A stretch of 59,885 nt of DNA from Janibacter anophelis NBRC 107843 (GTDB lineage Bacteria; Actinomycetota; Actinomycetes; Actinomycetales; Dermatophilaceae), in contig NZ_BCSQ01000014.1 of NCBI RefSeq assembly GCF_001570945.1, positions 1 through 59,885 of the forward strand, written 5' to 3'. The first letter of the stretch is position 1; each line of letters opens with the position of its first letter. The position numbers were made by a program, and so were the translations under genes. Positions 18,191-25,855 of the stretch are shown here, piece after piece. The notes beneath the pieces are model-generated. The model worked only from the letters and a program-made list of their open reading frames with translations, did not search any database and was not told where the DNA came from.

Positions 18191-18332
18191 GCGCGAGCTC
18201 CCTTCGGTGACGGGCCGGCCGGCCCGGTGTGATGCGCACCATCGTGGCCCACGGACGAAGGGGAGGACACTCCCGTCCCCGGGGACGGGCCCGGAAGGGC
18301 CGCGGCAGCGCGCGACCGGCACCTTTCCGATG

Positions 18333-18350
18333 AGGCAAGTCGCCTACCCT
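18333..18350 (+). promoter_or_regulatory. -10 box overlapped by a palindrome (putative operator)
   Basis: AGGC-AAGTC-GCCT (18333-18345), a near-perfect 13-bp palindrome, runs into the -10 TACCCT (18345-18350), which is 6 nt before ATG 18357. The arrangement suggests autorepression by the downstream winged-helix protein. Confidence 0.45.
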
Positions 18351-18356
18351 GTGACC

Positions 18357-18674
18357 ATGCCTCGCCCGATCTTCGACCCGGTGGTGCACGAACCGCACCG
18401 GCTGCAGATCTGCGCGCTGCTCGCACCGACGCACGGGCTGCCCTTCGCCCGGGTGCGCGACGAGGTCGGACTGTCCGACTCGGCCCTGAGCAAGCACCTG
18501 CGCAGCCTCGAGGCGGAGTCCTACGTGCGGATCACGCGGGTGGTCACCGCCGGCCGGCGCTCGACCCGGGTGACGCTGACGCCCGCCGGCCGCGAGGCCC
18601 TGTGCGGGCACGTCTCCGAGCTGCAGCGCCTCGCGCGGCTCGCGTCGCCGCGGCCACGCGCGAGCGCGGACTGA
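18357..18674 (+). CDS. Winged-helix transcriptional regulator (MarR/ArsR-like)
   Basis: A 105-aa protein. The whole length is one winged helix: a recognition helix region [19 protein letters not shown] (about 39-57) and a wing with [15 protein letters not shown], typical of the small MarR/ArsR-like transcriptional regulator fold. No metal-binding cysteine box is seen. It precedes a small membrane protein and an amidotransferase on the same strand and is divergent from mscR. ATG 18357 is fixed by TACCCT 6 nt upstream. Confidence 0.85.
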   Translation: MPRPIFDPVVHEPHRLQICALLAPTHGLPFARVRDEVGLSDSALSKHLRSLEAESYVRITRVVTAGRRSTRVTLTPAGREALCGHVSELQRLARLASPRPRASAD

Positions 18675-18695
18675 GCCGATCGCCTCCCGCGCCAG

Positions 18696-18701
18696 TACCC
18701 T
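18696..18701 (+). promoter_or_regulatory. -10 box of the membrane protein-amidotransferase pair
   Basis: TACCCT, 6 nt before ATG 18708. Confidence 0.55.
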
Positions 18702-18707
18702 GCGCGC

Positions 18708-19031
18708 ATGGGCCTCGACCTCGACCACCGCCTCTCGGCCCTCATCAGCCAGCTCGGCTGGTCCCTCCCCACGACGATCGCCGTACTCGCCATCGCCGTG
18801 ATCGCGATCATGCGTCGCGACGAGGGACTGTGGTGGAAGCTCGTCGTCGCCGGCGCCGCGTGCATCGTGATCTCCACCGTGGTCAGCCTCCTCGGGACCT
18901 TGGTCATCCACGGGATCAACTACCGACTGGCCTGGTTGGCCGCTGTTCCTGCCCTGGTGCTCGACGTCGTCGGCATCGCGCTGATCGGCGCGGGCGCGAT
19001 CACCGGGCGCCGTCCGGAGCGCGCGCCATGA
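18708..19031 (+). CDS. Small membrane protein, unknown function
   Basis: A 107-aa protein with three hydrophobic helices (about 18-35, 43-66, 72-97) and a short basic tail. The stop overlaps the amidotransferase start (ATGA). No motif or family recognised. Confidence 0.7.
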   Translation: MGLDLDHRLSALISQLGWSLPTTIAVLAIAVIAIMRRDEGLWWKLVVAGAACIVISTVVSLLGTLVIHGINYRLAWLAAVPALVLDVVGIALIGAGAITGRRPERAP

Positions 19032-19729
19032 GCCTGCTCGTCGTCCAGCACCAGGAGACCTGCCCTCCGGGCCGGGTCGGCACGTGGCTGGCCGAGGCGG
19101 GCGTCGAGCTCGACGTACGCCGGCCCTACGCCGGCGAGGCGCTGCCCGCCGACCTGTCCGGGCACGACGGCCTGCTCGTGCTCGGTGGCCAGATGGGCTG
19201 CCGCGACGACGAGGTGGCCCCGTGGCTGCCGGCCGTGCGTGATCTCATCAGCGCCGCGGCGAAGGGGGGCACCCCCGCCCTGGGCATCTGCCTGGGCCAC
19301 CAGCTCGCGGCCGTCGCGCTCGGGGGCGAGGTCGGGCGCAACCCCGGTGGCAGGACCATCGGCGTGCTCACCGTCGGCAGCACCGACCAGCTCGCCGACG
19401 ACGTCGTGCTCGCCGCGGCGGCGGGCGCGCCCGTGCCGCAGTGGAACGACGACATCGTCACCCGGCTGCCCGATGGCGCGGTCGCCCTCGCGGACAACGA
19501 GCGCGGCGACCTGCTCGTCGCCCGGCTCGCCCCCACGGTCTGGGGCGTACAGGGTCACCCCGAGGCCGACCTCGACATCGTCACGGCCTGGGCGGCCTCC
19601 GACGCCGGGGCGCCCGAGGTCGAGGGCATCGACGTGCCCGCAGCCCTGGCCGCGGTCGAACAGGCGCAGCCGGCGATCGAGGCCGCGTGGCGCCCGGTGA
19701 CCGAGGCCTTCGCCGCGCGCCTGGGCTGA
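19028..19729 (+). CDS. Class I glutamine amidotransferase domain protein
   Basis: A 233-aa protein. The triad of class I amidotransferases is present: nucleophile elbow GICLGHQ (Cys88) and late GHPE (about 177-180). The oxyanion strand VLGGQMG (about 51-57) is also present. It stands alone like GuaA-type stand-alone domains and GMP-synthase-like peptidases, and the synthetase partner is unknown. Coupled to the preceding membrane protein. Confidence 0.85.
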   Translation: MSLLVVQHQETCPPGRVGTWLAEAGVELDVRRPYAGEALPADLSGHDGLLVLGGQMGCRDDEVAPWLPAVRDLISAAAKGGTPALGICLGHQLAAVALGGEVGRNPGGRTIGVLTVGSTDQLADDVVLAAAAGAPVPQWNDDIVTRLPDGAVALADNERGDLLVARLAPTVWGVQGHPEADLDIVTAWAASDAGAPEVEGIDVPAALAAVEQAQPAIEAAWRPVTEAFAARLG

Positions 19730-19756
19730 GCGCGGGCGTCGCTCGCTCGGCTCGGA

Positions 19757-20449
19757 TCAGAGCGCGATCGGACCGGGCAGGTCCGCACGCTCCACGGAGC
19801 GCTCGACGTCGACCGTCGCGTCCGCGTGGATCGTCAGCTCCAGCTTGACGAGGTCGTTGTCGTGGACCATCCACCGGGTGCTCGCCCAGTCCTCGCCGGT
19901 CGCGCGGGCCGACGTGTCGCCCACAGTGTCACCGACCTCGCGGCGCAGCTCCTCCCGGACCTCATCGGCCTGCGACCCGGTGAGATCGATGTCGTCGACG
20001 GACGTGATGATCTTCGCCGCCCCGGACACCGGCCGCATGGCCCGCACCCAGGCATCCGCAACGTCCTGGGCCGTCGTCGCGTCGGTGACGGACACCCCTT
20101 CGACGACCTCGTCCCACGCCTCCGGCGCGCCGGTGAGCTCGACCCCGCGCGGCTCACCTTCCTTGGTGACCGCGACGACCGTCGCGCGGTGCTGACCGGT
20201 CAGCTGGAAGACGTACCAGTCGTCGACGAAGGGGGTGTCGATGACGTCCGGCCGCGTCTCGTCGTCCCCGGCGAAGGAGGCCAGGTCGGGATCCGGTCCC
20301 TCGAATGCCTCCACCGTGCGCTCACGCATCATGTCGCTGCCCTCCTGAGCACTGTCCTCGTCTCGGCCACACCCGGCCACTGCCACCGCCGTCACGGCGA
20401 GCGCCGTCACGGCCTTCATGAGCGTCCGTCCCATGCCCCACATCCTCAC
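19757..20449 (-). CDS. Lipoprotein, putative partner/immunity protein of the upstream WXG protein
   Basis: Up to 230 aa. The signal peptide ends in lipobox VAVAGC (Cys at about residue 27), after which an acidic linker leads to a mixed alpha/beta domain of about 170 residues without cysteines. I do not recognise the family. It lies 3 bp downstream of the WXG-headed metallopeptidase gene. A membrane-anchored protein encoded directly after a secreted toxin is a common arrangement for immunity, but this is inference. Starts GTG 20449, ATG 20443 and ATG 20434 are all possible. Confidence 0.65.
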   Translation of the reverse strand: MRMWGMGRTLMKAVTALAVTAVAVAGCGRDEDSAQEGSDMMRERTVEAFEGPDPDLASFAGDDETRPDVIDTPFVDDWYVFQLTGQHRATVVAVTKEGEPRGVELTGAPEAWDEVVEGVSVTDATTAQDVADAWVRAMRPVSGAAKIITSVDDIDLTGSQADEVREELRREVGDTVGDTSARATGEDWASTRWMVHDNDLVKLELTIHADATVDVERSVERADLPGPIAL

Positions 20450-20452
20450 CCG

Positions 20453-21457
20453 TCACCACAGCGGCCACCAGTCGTGCTTGTCGTCCCAGTCGTCGCCATG
20501 GCGCTCGGCGTAGTTCTGCCCGTCCGTGGACTGCGTGTAGTTGACGCTCGGGTGGTCTCCCTCGAACATCTTGCGGACCTCTTCCCGCCCGGCCTGCTCC
20601 GCCTCCGCCGGGGTGGCGCCGGCAGCGGTCGCTTCCTGCACGGCCTCGCGATAGGCAGCCTCGTCGCTCCCCATCGGGACGTCCATGCCCTGCTCGCGCG
20701 CCTGCTGGTTCCACGCCCACCTCTCGGACTGCCCCTCGATCTCCTCGTCGAGCTTGCCCTTGATGTACTCCTCGCGCGAGGAGCTGTTGATGTCGACGAC
20801 CTTGTCGTCGGCGTCCCACTGCGCGTGGTTGGCCTCGTGGATGAGGGTGTCGGGCGAGTCCTTCGGGTTGCCGTCGCCGTCGACCCCGAAGGTGATGCTG
20901 TTGTCATACGCCGAGTACCAGGCGCCCTCCTTGTCGCTGTACTTGATCTCGATGTCGTTCTTGCGCAGCCACTCGAGCGTCTCGCGCCCCTGCGGCGTGG
21001 CCATGAGGTCCTTGGCCAGCTGGGAGTCCGGGTCCAGGCCCTCGGGCATCTCGATATCCGTGCCGGGGTCGCCGTCGGTCTCGTAGTCGGCGGGGTCCTT
21101 CTTCCGCAGGTTCCACCAGTGGTTGTCCCGGGCGTCGTTGTTGTCCGCGACGACCCCCGGCGGCGGGGAGCCTGCCGTGCGCACACTGCCCTCCGACGCG
21201 CCCTGCTGCTGGTCCGCCTGCTCGATGAGTCGGGCGGCGAAGGCGATGAGCACATCGGCAGCGGAGGTCAGCTGACCCTCCGCGCCCTCCGCGCTCCTGA
21301 GCAGTGCCTCCGCATCGGCCCCCTCCCAGCTCTGGACGAGCACCTGGCGTGAGCCTCGCATCATCGCGGCGGAGTCGGTGATCCTCTCCCCCGACGCCTT
21401 GAGCTGCCCGGCGACCTGTCGCATCTGGGTCGGATCGCCACCATGGGTGACGGCCAT
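20453..21457 (-). CDS. WXG100-headed protein with predicted HExxH metallopeptidase domain
   Basis: A 334-aa protein. Residues 1-90 form a helical hairpin with W-E-G at 44-46, the WXG100 signature of ESX/type VII substrates. A Gly/Pro linker (about 95-105) follows, then an acidic domain containing LIHEANHAQW: H207-E208-x-x-H211, the zinc-protease motif. Downstream EEYIKGKLDEEIEGQ supplies conserved-looking glutamates as possible third ligand, reminiscent of the DUF6782 type of putative metallopeptidases. The end is Trp-rich (DDKHDWWPLW). No ESX machinery lies in the window. The second ATG (21457) is chosen because AAGGGGG is 5 nt before it; ATG 21460 is only 2 nt away. It could be a polymorphic toxin or a secreted processing protease. 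Confidence 0.75.
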   Translation of the reverse strand: MAVTHGGDPTQMRQVAGQLKASGERITDSAAMMRGSRQVLVQSWEGADAEALLRSAEGAEGQLTSAADVLIAFAARLIEQADQQQGASEGSVRTAGSPPPGVVADNNDARDNHWWNLRKKDPADYETDGDPGTDIEMPEGLDPDSQLAKDLMATPQGRETLEWLRKNDIEIKYSDKEGAWYSAYDNSITFGVDGDGNPKDSPDTLIHEANHAQWDADDKVVDINSSSREEYIKGKLDEEIEGQSERWAWNQQAREQGMDVPMGSDEAAYREAVQEATAAGATPAEAEQAGREEVRKMFEGDHPSVNYTQSTDGQNYAERHGDDWDDKHDWWPLW

Positions 21458-21529
21458 CATTTCCCCCTTCGTCGTCCTTCACGACCACCCTATGAGAGGC
21501 GTTGCGCGACGGCGATGGGGATGACTCCC

Positions 21530-22033
21530 CTAGGCGACCGCGACGACGAGGGCGGTCGCGATCGCAGCCGCACCCTCGCCCCGACCGGTGAGCCCGAGCC
21601 CGTCCGTCGTCGTGCCACTCAGGCTCACGGGGGCACCACAGGCGGCGGACATCGCCTGCTGGGCCTCGTCGCGGCGGGTGCCGATCTTCGGGCGATTGCC
21701 GATGACCTGCACCGAGACGTTGCCGATCTCGAAGCCGGCCTCGCGCACGAGCCGGGCCGCCTCGGCGAGCAGGGTCGCGCCCGACGCCCCCGCGAGCTCG
21801 GGCCGACCGGTGCCGAAGTGCTGCCCGAGGTCACCGATGCCGGCCGCGGCGAAGAGCGCGTCGCACGCCGCATGACAGGCGACGTCCGCGTCGGAGTGGC
21901 CCTCGAGGCCGGTCTCCCCCGGCCACAGCAGGCCACCGACCCACAACTCGCGTCCCGAGTCCGCCGCGGCGAAGGAATGGACGTCGACACCGATCCCGGT
22001 CCGCGGCAGGCTCTGGGCGTGGTTCGCAGTCAT
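21530..22033 (-). CDS. ispF: 2-C-methyl-D-erythritol 2,4-cyclodiphosphate synthase
   Basis: A 167-aa trimeric enzyme of the MEP isoprenoid pathway forming the cyclic diphosphate. Zinc and substrate motifs: GVDVHSF near the start, [23 protein letters not shown] and [14 protein letters not shown]. Start ATG 22033 has GGGAG upstream. Usually it follows ispD directly; here a flavin-dependent oxidoreductase on the opposite strand separates them. Confidence 0.95.
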   Translation of the reverse strand: MTANHAQSLPRTGIGVDVHSFAAADSGRELWVGGLLWPGETGLEGHSDADVACHAACDALFAAAGIGDLGQHFGTGRPELAGASGATLLAEAARLVREAGFEIGNVSVQVIGNRPKIGTRRDEAQQAMSAACGAPVSLSGTTTDGLGLTGRGEGAAAIATALVVAVA

Positions 22034-22054
22034 GGCGCCAGTCTCCCAGTCGGG

Positions 22055-23140
22055 ATGGACCGCGTCGCCGCCGGTGTTGCACGGACCGTGGACCCCCTCG
22101 ACTCGATCGTCATCGGCGCCGGGCAGGCGGGTCTGTCCGCGTCCTTCCACCTGCGGCGCCTGGGGATCGGGCACGTCGTGCTCGACGCCAACGAGCGGGC
22201 GGGTGGCGCCTGGCAGCACCGATGGGACTCGCTGACGATGGCCGACGTCCACGGCGTCGCGGACCTGCCGGACGCTCCCGCGCCGGGCGGCTCGCACGAC
22301 CGGGCCAACGAGGTCATCGCGCGGTGGTTCGACGATTACGAGGACGAGCACGAGCTGCCCGTCATCCGGCCGGTGCGGGTCGACGCCGTGACCGACGAGG
22401 ACGGGCTGCTCGTCGCCCGCGCGGGCGAGCGCTCGTGGACCGCCCGCACGCTGGTCAATGCGACGGGCACCTGGTCCCACCCCTTCGTGCCGAGTTACCC
22501 GGGCCAGCGCGACTTCGCCGGCGACCAGTGGCACACGGTCGCCTACCCGGGGCGCGAGCACTTCCGCGGTCGCCGCGTGGTCGTCGTGGGTGGTGGCGCG
22601 TCCGCCGTGCAGTTCATCGGCGAGATCGCGCCGATCGCGCACGTCGTCTGGGTGACCCGACGGCCACCGGTGTGGAGCGACGAGTTCTCAGGTCGCGACG
22701 CAATCGGCCTCGTCGAGCGTCGGGTGCGCGAAGGGAAACCACCCGCCAGCGTCGTCTCGGTCACCGGCCTGCGCCTGCGGCCCCAGGAGATGGCCGCGGC
22801 GCGCACCGGGGTCTACGAGCGGCGGCGGCCGATGTTCGAGCGGATCGAGCGCGACGGGGTGCGGTGGGCCGACGGCGGCTTCGAACCGGCCGACACGATC
22901 CTGTGGGCGACGGGGTTCCGCCCCGCGGTGCGTCACCTCGCTCCGCTGGGGCTGCGCAGCCCGGCGGGTGGGATCGCCCTGCTGCCCGGCACGAGTGACG
23001 TGCAGACGAGCGTCACCGCGGCCCTCGACCCGCGCGTGCAGCTCGTGGGGTACGGGCCGTCGGCGAGCACGATCGGCGGCAACCGGGCCGGCCGGGCCGC
23101 AGCCCTCGCCGTCCGTCGGCACCTGCGCGAGCGCCAATGA
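22055..23140 (+). CDS. Flavin-containing monooxygenase-type oxidoreductase
   Basis: About 361 aa. FAD motif [13 protein letters not shown] (about residue 18-30), the segment [10 protein letters not shown] typical of FMO/Baeyer-Villiger enzymes, a second Rossmann motif [11 protein letters not shown] for NADPH (about 180-190), and the ATG motifs NATGTW and WATGFRP. It probably oxygenates or reduces a small molecule; substrate unknown. ATG 22055 lacks a strong ribosome site; GTG 22088 ([10 protein letters not shown]) is an alternative. It is inserted between ispF and ispD on the opposite strand. Confidence 0.8.
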   Translation: MDRVAAGVARTVDPLDSIVIGAGQAGLSASFHLRRLGIGHVVLDANERAGGAWQHRWDSLTMADVHGVADLPDAPAPGGSHDRANEVIARWFDDYEDEHELPVIRPVRVDAVTDEDGLLVARAGERSWTARTLVNATGTWSHPFVPSYPGQRDFAGDQWHTVAYPGREHFRGRRVVVVGGGASAVQFIGEIAPIAHVVWVTRRPPVWSDEFSGRDAIGLVERRVREGKPPASVVSVTGLRLRPQEMAAARTGVYERRRPMFERIERDGVRWADGGFEPADTILWATGFRPAVRHLAPLGLRSPAGGIALLPGTSDVQTSVTAALDPRVQLVGYGPSASTIGGNRAGRAAALAVRRHLRERQ

Positions 23141-23143
23141 CCG

Positions 23144-23212
23144 CGCATTCCCCCGGGGAAATGCGCGGAGGGGGGTGCGTTCGAGCGCGCATTTCCCCGG
23201 GGAGATGCGCGG
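23144..23212. repeat. Paired palindrome element, copy A
   Basis: Two palindromes of the form GCGCATttCCCCGGGGaaATGCGC, centred at 23154.5 and 23198.5 (44 bp apart), lie between the oxidoreductase and ispD 3' ends. A related pair occurs at 37925-37990. The convergent position would suit termination, but the pairing recalls a BIME-like dispersed element. Confidence 0.75.
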
Positions 23213-23224
23213 GTTGGGGTGGCG

Positions 23225-23893
23225 TCAGGCCCCGGCGAGCAGGCGCTCGGCGCGGGCGAGGTCGTCGGGCGTGGTCACCTTGAGCGCCCGCTCGTCGCCC
23301 TCGACGACGAGGACGGCGTACCCGAGCGCTTCGACGAGGGCGGCGTCGTCGGTGGCCGCGGCGCCCGCGGCGTGCGCGGCGGCCAGCACGTCGCGGGCGA
23401 AGCCCTGCGGGGTCTGCACCGCCCGCAGGGACTTGCGAAGGGGGGTGGAGACGATGTGTCCGCTCGCGTCGACCACCTTGATCGTGTCGACGACGGGCAC
23501 GCCCGGCACGACGCCCTCGGCCCCGGCCCGCAGCGCGGCGAGCACCCGTTCGAAGACGGCGACGGGCGTCAGGCAGCGCGCGGCGTCGTGCACGAGGACG
23601 TGTCGGCTCGCGTCGGTCAGGGCGCGCAGTCCGGCGTTGACCGAGTCGCTGCGCTCGGCCCCACCGGCCACGACGCTCGCGCGGGTCCCCGCGAGGTCGA
23701 GGCGGGCGAGGATCTGCTGCGCCTCGCCGACGAGTTCCTCGGGCACGACGACGGCCAGCTCACCGGGGGCGCTCTCCAGGACCCCCCGCAGCGCGTGCTC
23801 GAGGATCGTCGCGCCGCGCAGTTCGACGAAGGCCTTGGGTCGGCTCGCGCCCAAGCGCGTGCCGGACCCGGCGGCCACGACGACGACGCCCAC
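23225..23893 (-). CDS. ispD: 2-C-methyl-D-erythritol 4-phosphate cytidylyltransferase
   Basis: A 222-aa enzyme making CDP-methylerythritol in the MEP pathway. CTP-binding VVVVAAGSGTRLG at the very start, then PKAF, GGAERSDSV, VHDAAR, TPVVDTIK-like VPVVDTIKVV and TPQGF. The only standard in-frame start below the carD stop is GTG 23893, 10 codons before the glycine-rich loop. That codon lies inside a perfect 15-bp hairpin (23883-23916). A CTG at about 23934 would be an unorthodox alternative. Confidence 0.9.
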   Translation of the reverse strand: MGVVVVAAGSGTRLGASRPKAFVELRGATILEHALRGVLESAPGELAVVVPEELVGEAQQILARLDLAGTRASVVAGGAERSDSVNAGLRALTDASRHVLVHDAARCLTPVAVFERVLAALRAGAEGVVPGVPVVDTIKVVDASGHIVSTPLRKSLRAVQTPQGFARDVLAAAHAAGAAATDDAALVEALGYAVLVVEGDERALKVTTPDDLARAERLLAGA

Positions 23894-23916
23894 ACCGTCA
23901 TCGGTGTGGGCGTCGT
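23883..23916 (-). promoter_or_regulatory. Hairpin covering the ispD start codon
   Basis: A perfect 15-bp stem (23883-23897 with 23902-23916) with a 4-nt loop. The GTG start of ispD is in the stem. It lies 33 bp after the carD stop, so it may be a carD terminator/attenuator or a translation block for ispD. Confidence 0.6.
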
Positions 23917-23948
23917 GCGGGATGTCTGCTGCAGTCAGGGCTGCGACC

Positions 23949-24431
23949 TCAGGAAGCCAGGACCTCGTCGAGCATGACCTCGGCCTTGTCCTCGTCCGTC
24001 TTCTCCGCGAGCGCGAGCTCGGAGACGAGGATCTGGCGGGCCTTGGCGAGCATGCGCTTCTCGCCGGCGGACAGGCCGCGGTCCTTTTCGCGGCGCCACA
24101 GGTCGCGCACGACCTCGGCCACCTTGATGACGTCACCGGAGGCCAGCTTCTCGAGGTTGGCCTTGTAGCGGCGCGACCAGTTGGTCGGCTCCTCGGCGTG
24201 CGGGGTGCGCAGCACCTCGAACACCCGGTCCAGCCCCTCCTTACCCACGACGTCGCGGACACCCACGAGGTCGCAGTTCTCGGCGGGCACCTCGATGGTC
24301 AGGTCACCCTGGGCCACCTTGAGCTTGAGGTACTGCTTGTCCTCGCCCTTGATCTTTCGCATCTTGATCTCTTCGATCAGAGCAGCCCCGTGGTGGGGGT
24401 ACACGACCGTCTCGCCGACCTTGAAAACCAT
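23949..24431 (-). CDS. carD: CarD-type RNA polymerase-binding regulator
   Basis: A 160-aa protein. The Tudor-like RNAP-interaction domain is at 1-55 ([20 protein letters not shown]) and the helical DNA-binding domain at about 65-150 ([37 protein letters not shown]). CarD binds the beta subunit and stabilises open promoter complexes, especially at rRNA genes. Start ATG 24431 with GAAAGGGG upstream. First gene of the carD-ispD unit, an order common in actinobacteria. Confidence 0.95.
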   Translation of the reverse strand: MVFKVGETVVYPHHGAALIEEIKMRKIKGEDKQYLKLKVAQGDLTIEVPAENCDLVGVRDVVGKEGLDRVFEVLRTPHAEEPTNWSRRYKANLEKLASGDVIKVAEVVRDLWRREKDRGLSAGEKRMLAKARQILVSELALAEKTDEDKAEVMLDEVLAS

Positions 24432-24506
24432 GTGGAGATTTCCCCTTTCGCGACCTCCAGATTATCACGGCGTGTCGTGGGTCGCACAGTCGTCCAAGGG
24501 GCCAGA

Positions 24507-24545
24507 ATGCCCTCTCGCGCGCGCGGGAGAGGGCATGTGGCCACA
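24507..24545. promoter_or_regulatory. Palindromes between carD and the divergent lipoprotein gene
   Basis: A 10-bp stem with a (GC)n loop (24507-24516 with 24527-24536) followed directly by the palindrome TGTGGCCACA (24536-24545). They lie in the 156-bp divergent promoter region; no regulator is assigned. Confidence 0.4.
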
Positions 24546-24574
24546 CCCACGACGAAGGGGGCGACCGCCCCCGC

Positions 24575-24580
24575 TAGGCT
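24575..24580 (+). promoter_or_regulatory. -10 box of the lipoprotein gene
   Basis: TAGGCT, 7 nt before GTG 24588; fixes that start within a long open frame. Confidence 0.55.
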
Positions 24581-24587
24581 GTGCCCC

Positions 24588-25103
24588 GTGAAGCGCAACC
24601 TCCTCACCCGCACCCCTGTGATCGCCCTGGCCCTGGCCCTCGCGGCCGGGACGGCCGGCTGCTCGGTCAACTCCCCCTTCCAGACGTCCGAGACGATGTC
24701 GCTGGCGGACGGCGTGCCCGCCGACCTCGACAACGCCCAGGTGCGCAACCTCGCGCTCGTGAGCGGCGAGGAGGGCGGTGACGCCACCGTCACCGGCACC
24801 GTGGAGAACACGACCGGCGAGGAGCTGACCTTCACCGTCGCCGTGCCCGGTGGCAGCAAGGTCGAGGCCCAGGTCCCGGCCCACGCCGTCGTCGTGCTCA
24901 GCGAGGACGAGACGCTCACCCTCACCGAGGTCGACGCCGCTCCCGGCGACATGATCGAGCTCGACGTGAGCGACGGCGGCGCGACCACCCCGGTCAACAC
25001 CCCCGTGCTCGACCCGGCCGGCTACTACGAGGACTACGCGCCCGAGGGCTGGACCCCGACCCCCACGCCCAGCGCGGAGCACGAGGAGGAGGAGGGCCAC
25101 TGA
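24588..25103 (+). CDS. Secreted lipoprotein, unknown function
   Basis: A 171-aa protein. A basic N-terminus and hydrophobic core end in AAGTAGC (lipobox, Cys at about 22). The mature part (about 40-150) reads like a single beta-sandwich with alternating hydrophobic strands, comparable to small copper-chaperone-like domains, but the His/Met ligands expected for copper are not obvious. The tail is Pro/Thr then Glu/His-rich (EHEEEEGH). No family assigned. It is preceded by a leaderless promoter and followed by a strong terminator. Confidence 0.75.
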   Translation: MKRNLLTRTPVIALALALAAGTAGCSVNSPFQTSETMSLADGVPADLDNAQVRNLALVSGEEGGDATVTGTVENTTGEELTFTVAVPGGSKVEAQVPAHAVVVLSEDETLTLTEVDAAPGDMIELDVSDGGATTPVNTPVLDPAGYYEDYAPEGWTPTPTPSAEHEEEEGH

Positions 25104-25120
25104 GGCCACCCCCCTTCGCC

Positions 25121-25162
25121 CACGAGAGGCCGGCACCCCGCATCGGGTGCCGGCCTCTCGTG
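25121..25162. terminator. Bidirectional terminator
   Basis: A perfect 18-bp stem (25121-25138 with 25145-25162) between the lipoprotein gene and regX3, which converge. Confidence 0.85.
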
Positions 25163-25174
25163 ACGTGAGGGACC

Positions 25175-25855
25175 TCAGTCCTCGAACTTGTAGCCCAGCC
25201 CCCGCACGGTGACGATGTGCACCGGCTTGGCCGGGTCCGGCTCGATCTTGGCCCGCAACCGCTTGATGTGGACGTCGAGCGTCTTGGTGTCACCGACGTA
25301 GTCGCTGCCCCAGACGCGGTCGATGAGCTGGACCCGGGTGAGGACCCGCCCGACATTGCGCAGCAGCATCTCGAGCAGCTCGAACTCCTTGAGCGGCAGC
25401 GAGATCTGCGTCCCGCCGACGGCGACGACGTGGCGGTCGACGTCCATGCGGACCGGACCGCCCTCGATCGTGGAGGGGAGCAGCTCCTCCGGCTCGCTGT
25501 TGCGGCGCAGCACCGCCTTGATCCGGGCGAGCAGCTCGCGCGAGCTGTACGGCTTGGTGACGTAGTCGTCGGCACCGATCTCGAGCCCGACGACCTTGTC
25601 GATCTCGCCATCCTTGGCCGTGAGCATGATGACCGGCACGTTGGAGCGCTGGCGGATCGCGCGGCACACGTCGATCCCCGACAGGCCGGGCAGCATCAGG
25701 TCGAGCAGGACGAGGTCCGCGCCGTCCGCGTCGAAGGCCGTGATGGCGTCCGGGCCGGTCTCGGCCACGACGACGTCGTAGCCCTCCTTGTCGAGCAGGT
25801 AGGACAGCGGGTCGGAGAAGGACACCTCGTCCTCGACCACGAGGATGCGCGTCAT
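25175..25855 (-). CDS. regX3: OmpR-family response regulator RegX3
   Basis: A 226-aa protein. The receiver domain has acidic pair VVEDE (8-10), phospho-acceptor Asp52 in LLDLMLPG, Thr in LTAKD and Lys in YVTKPYS. The C-terminal winged helix (about 128-224) ends with the recognition segment TLDVHIKRLRAKIE and GLGYKFED. Its start overlaps the senX3 stop. With PhoU and PHO boxes nearby it is the phosphate-starvation regulator of this genome. Confidence 0.93.
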   Translation of the reverse strand: MTRILVVEDEVSFSDPLSYLLDKEGYDVVVAETGPDAITAFDADGADLVLLDLMLPGLSGIDVCRAIRQRSNVPVIMLTAKDGEIDKVVGLEIGADDYVTKPYSSRELLARIKAVLRRNSEPEELLPSTIEGGPVRMDVDRHVVAVGGTQISLPLKEFELLEMLLRNVGRVLTRVQLIDRVWGSDYVGDTKTLDVHIKRLRAKIEPDPAKPVHIVTVRGLGYKFED

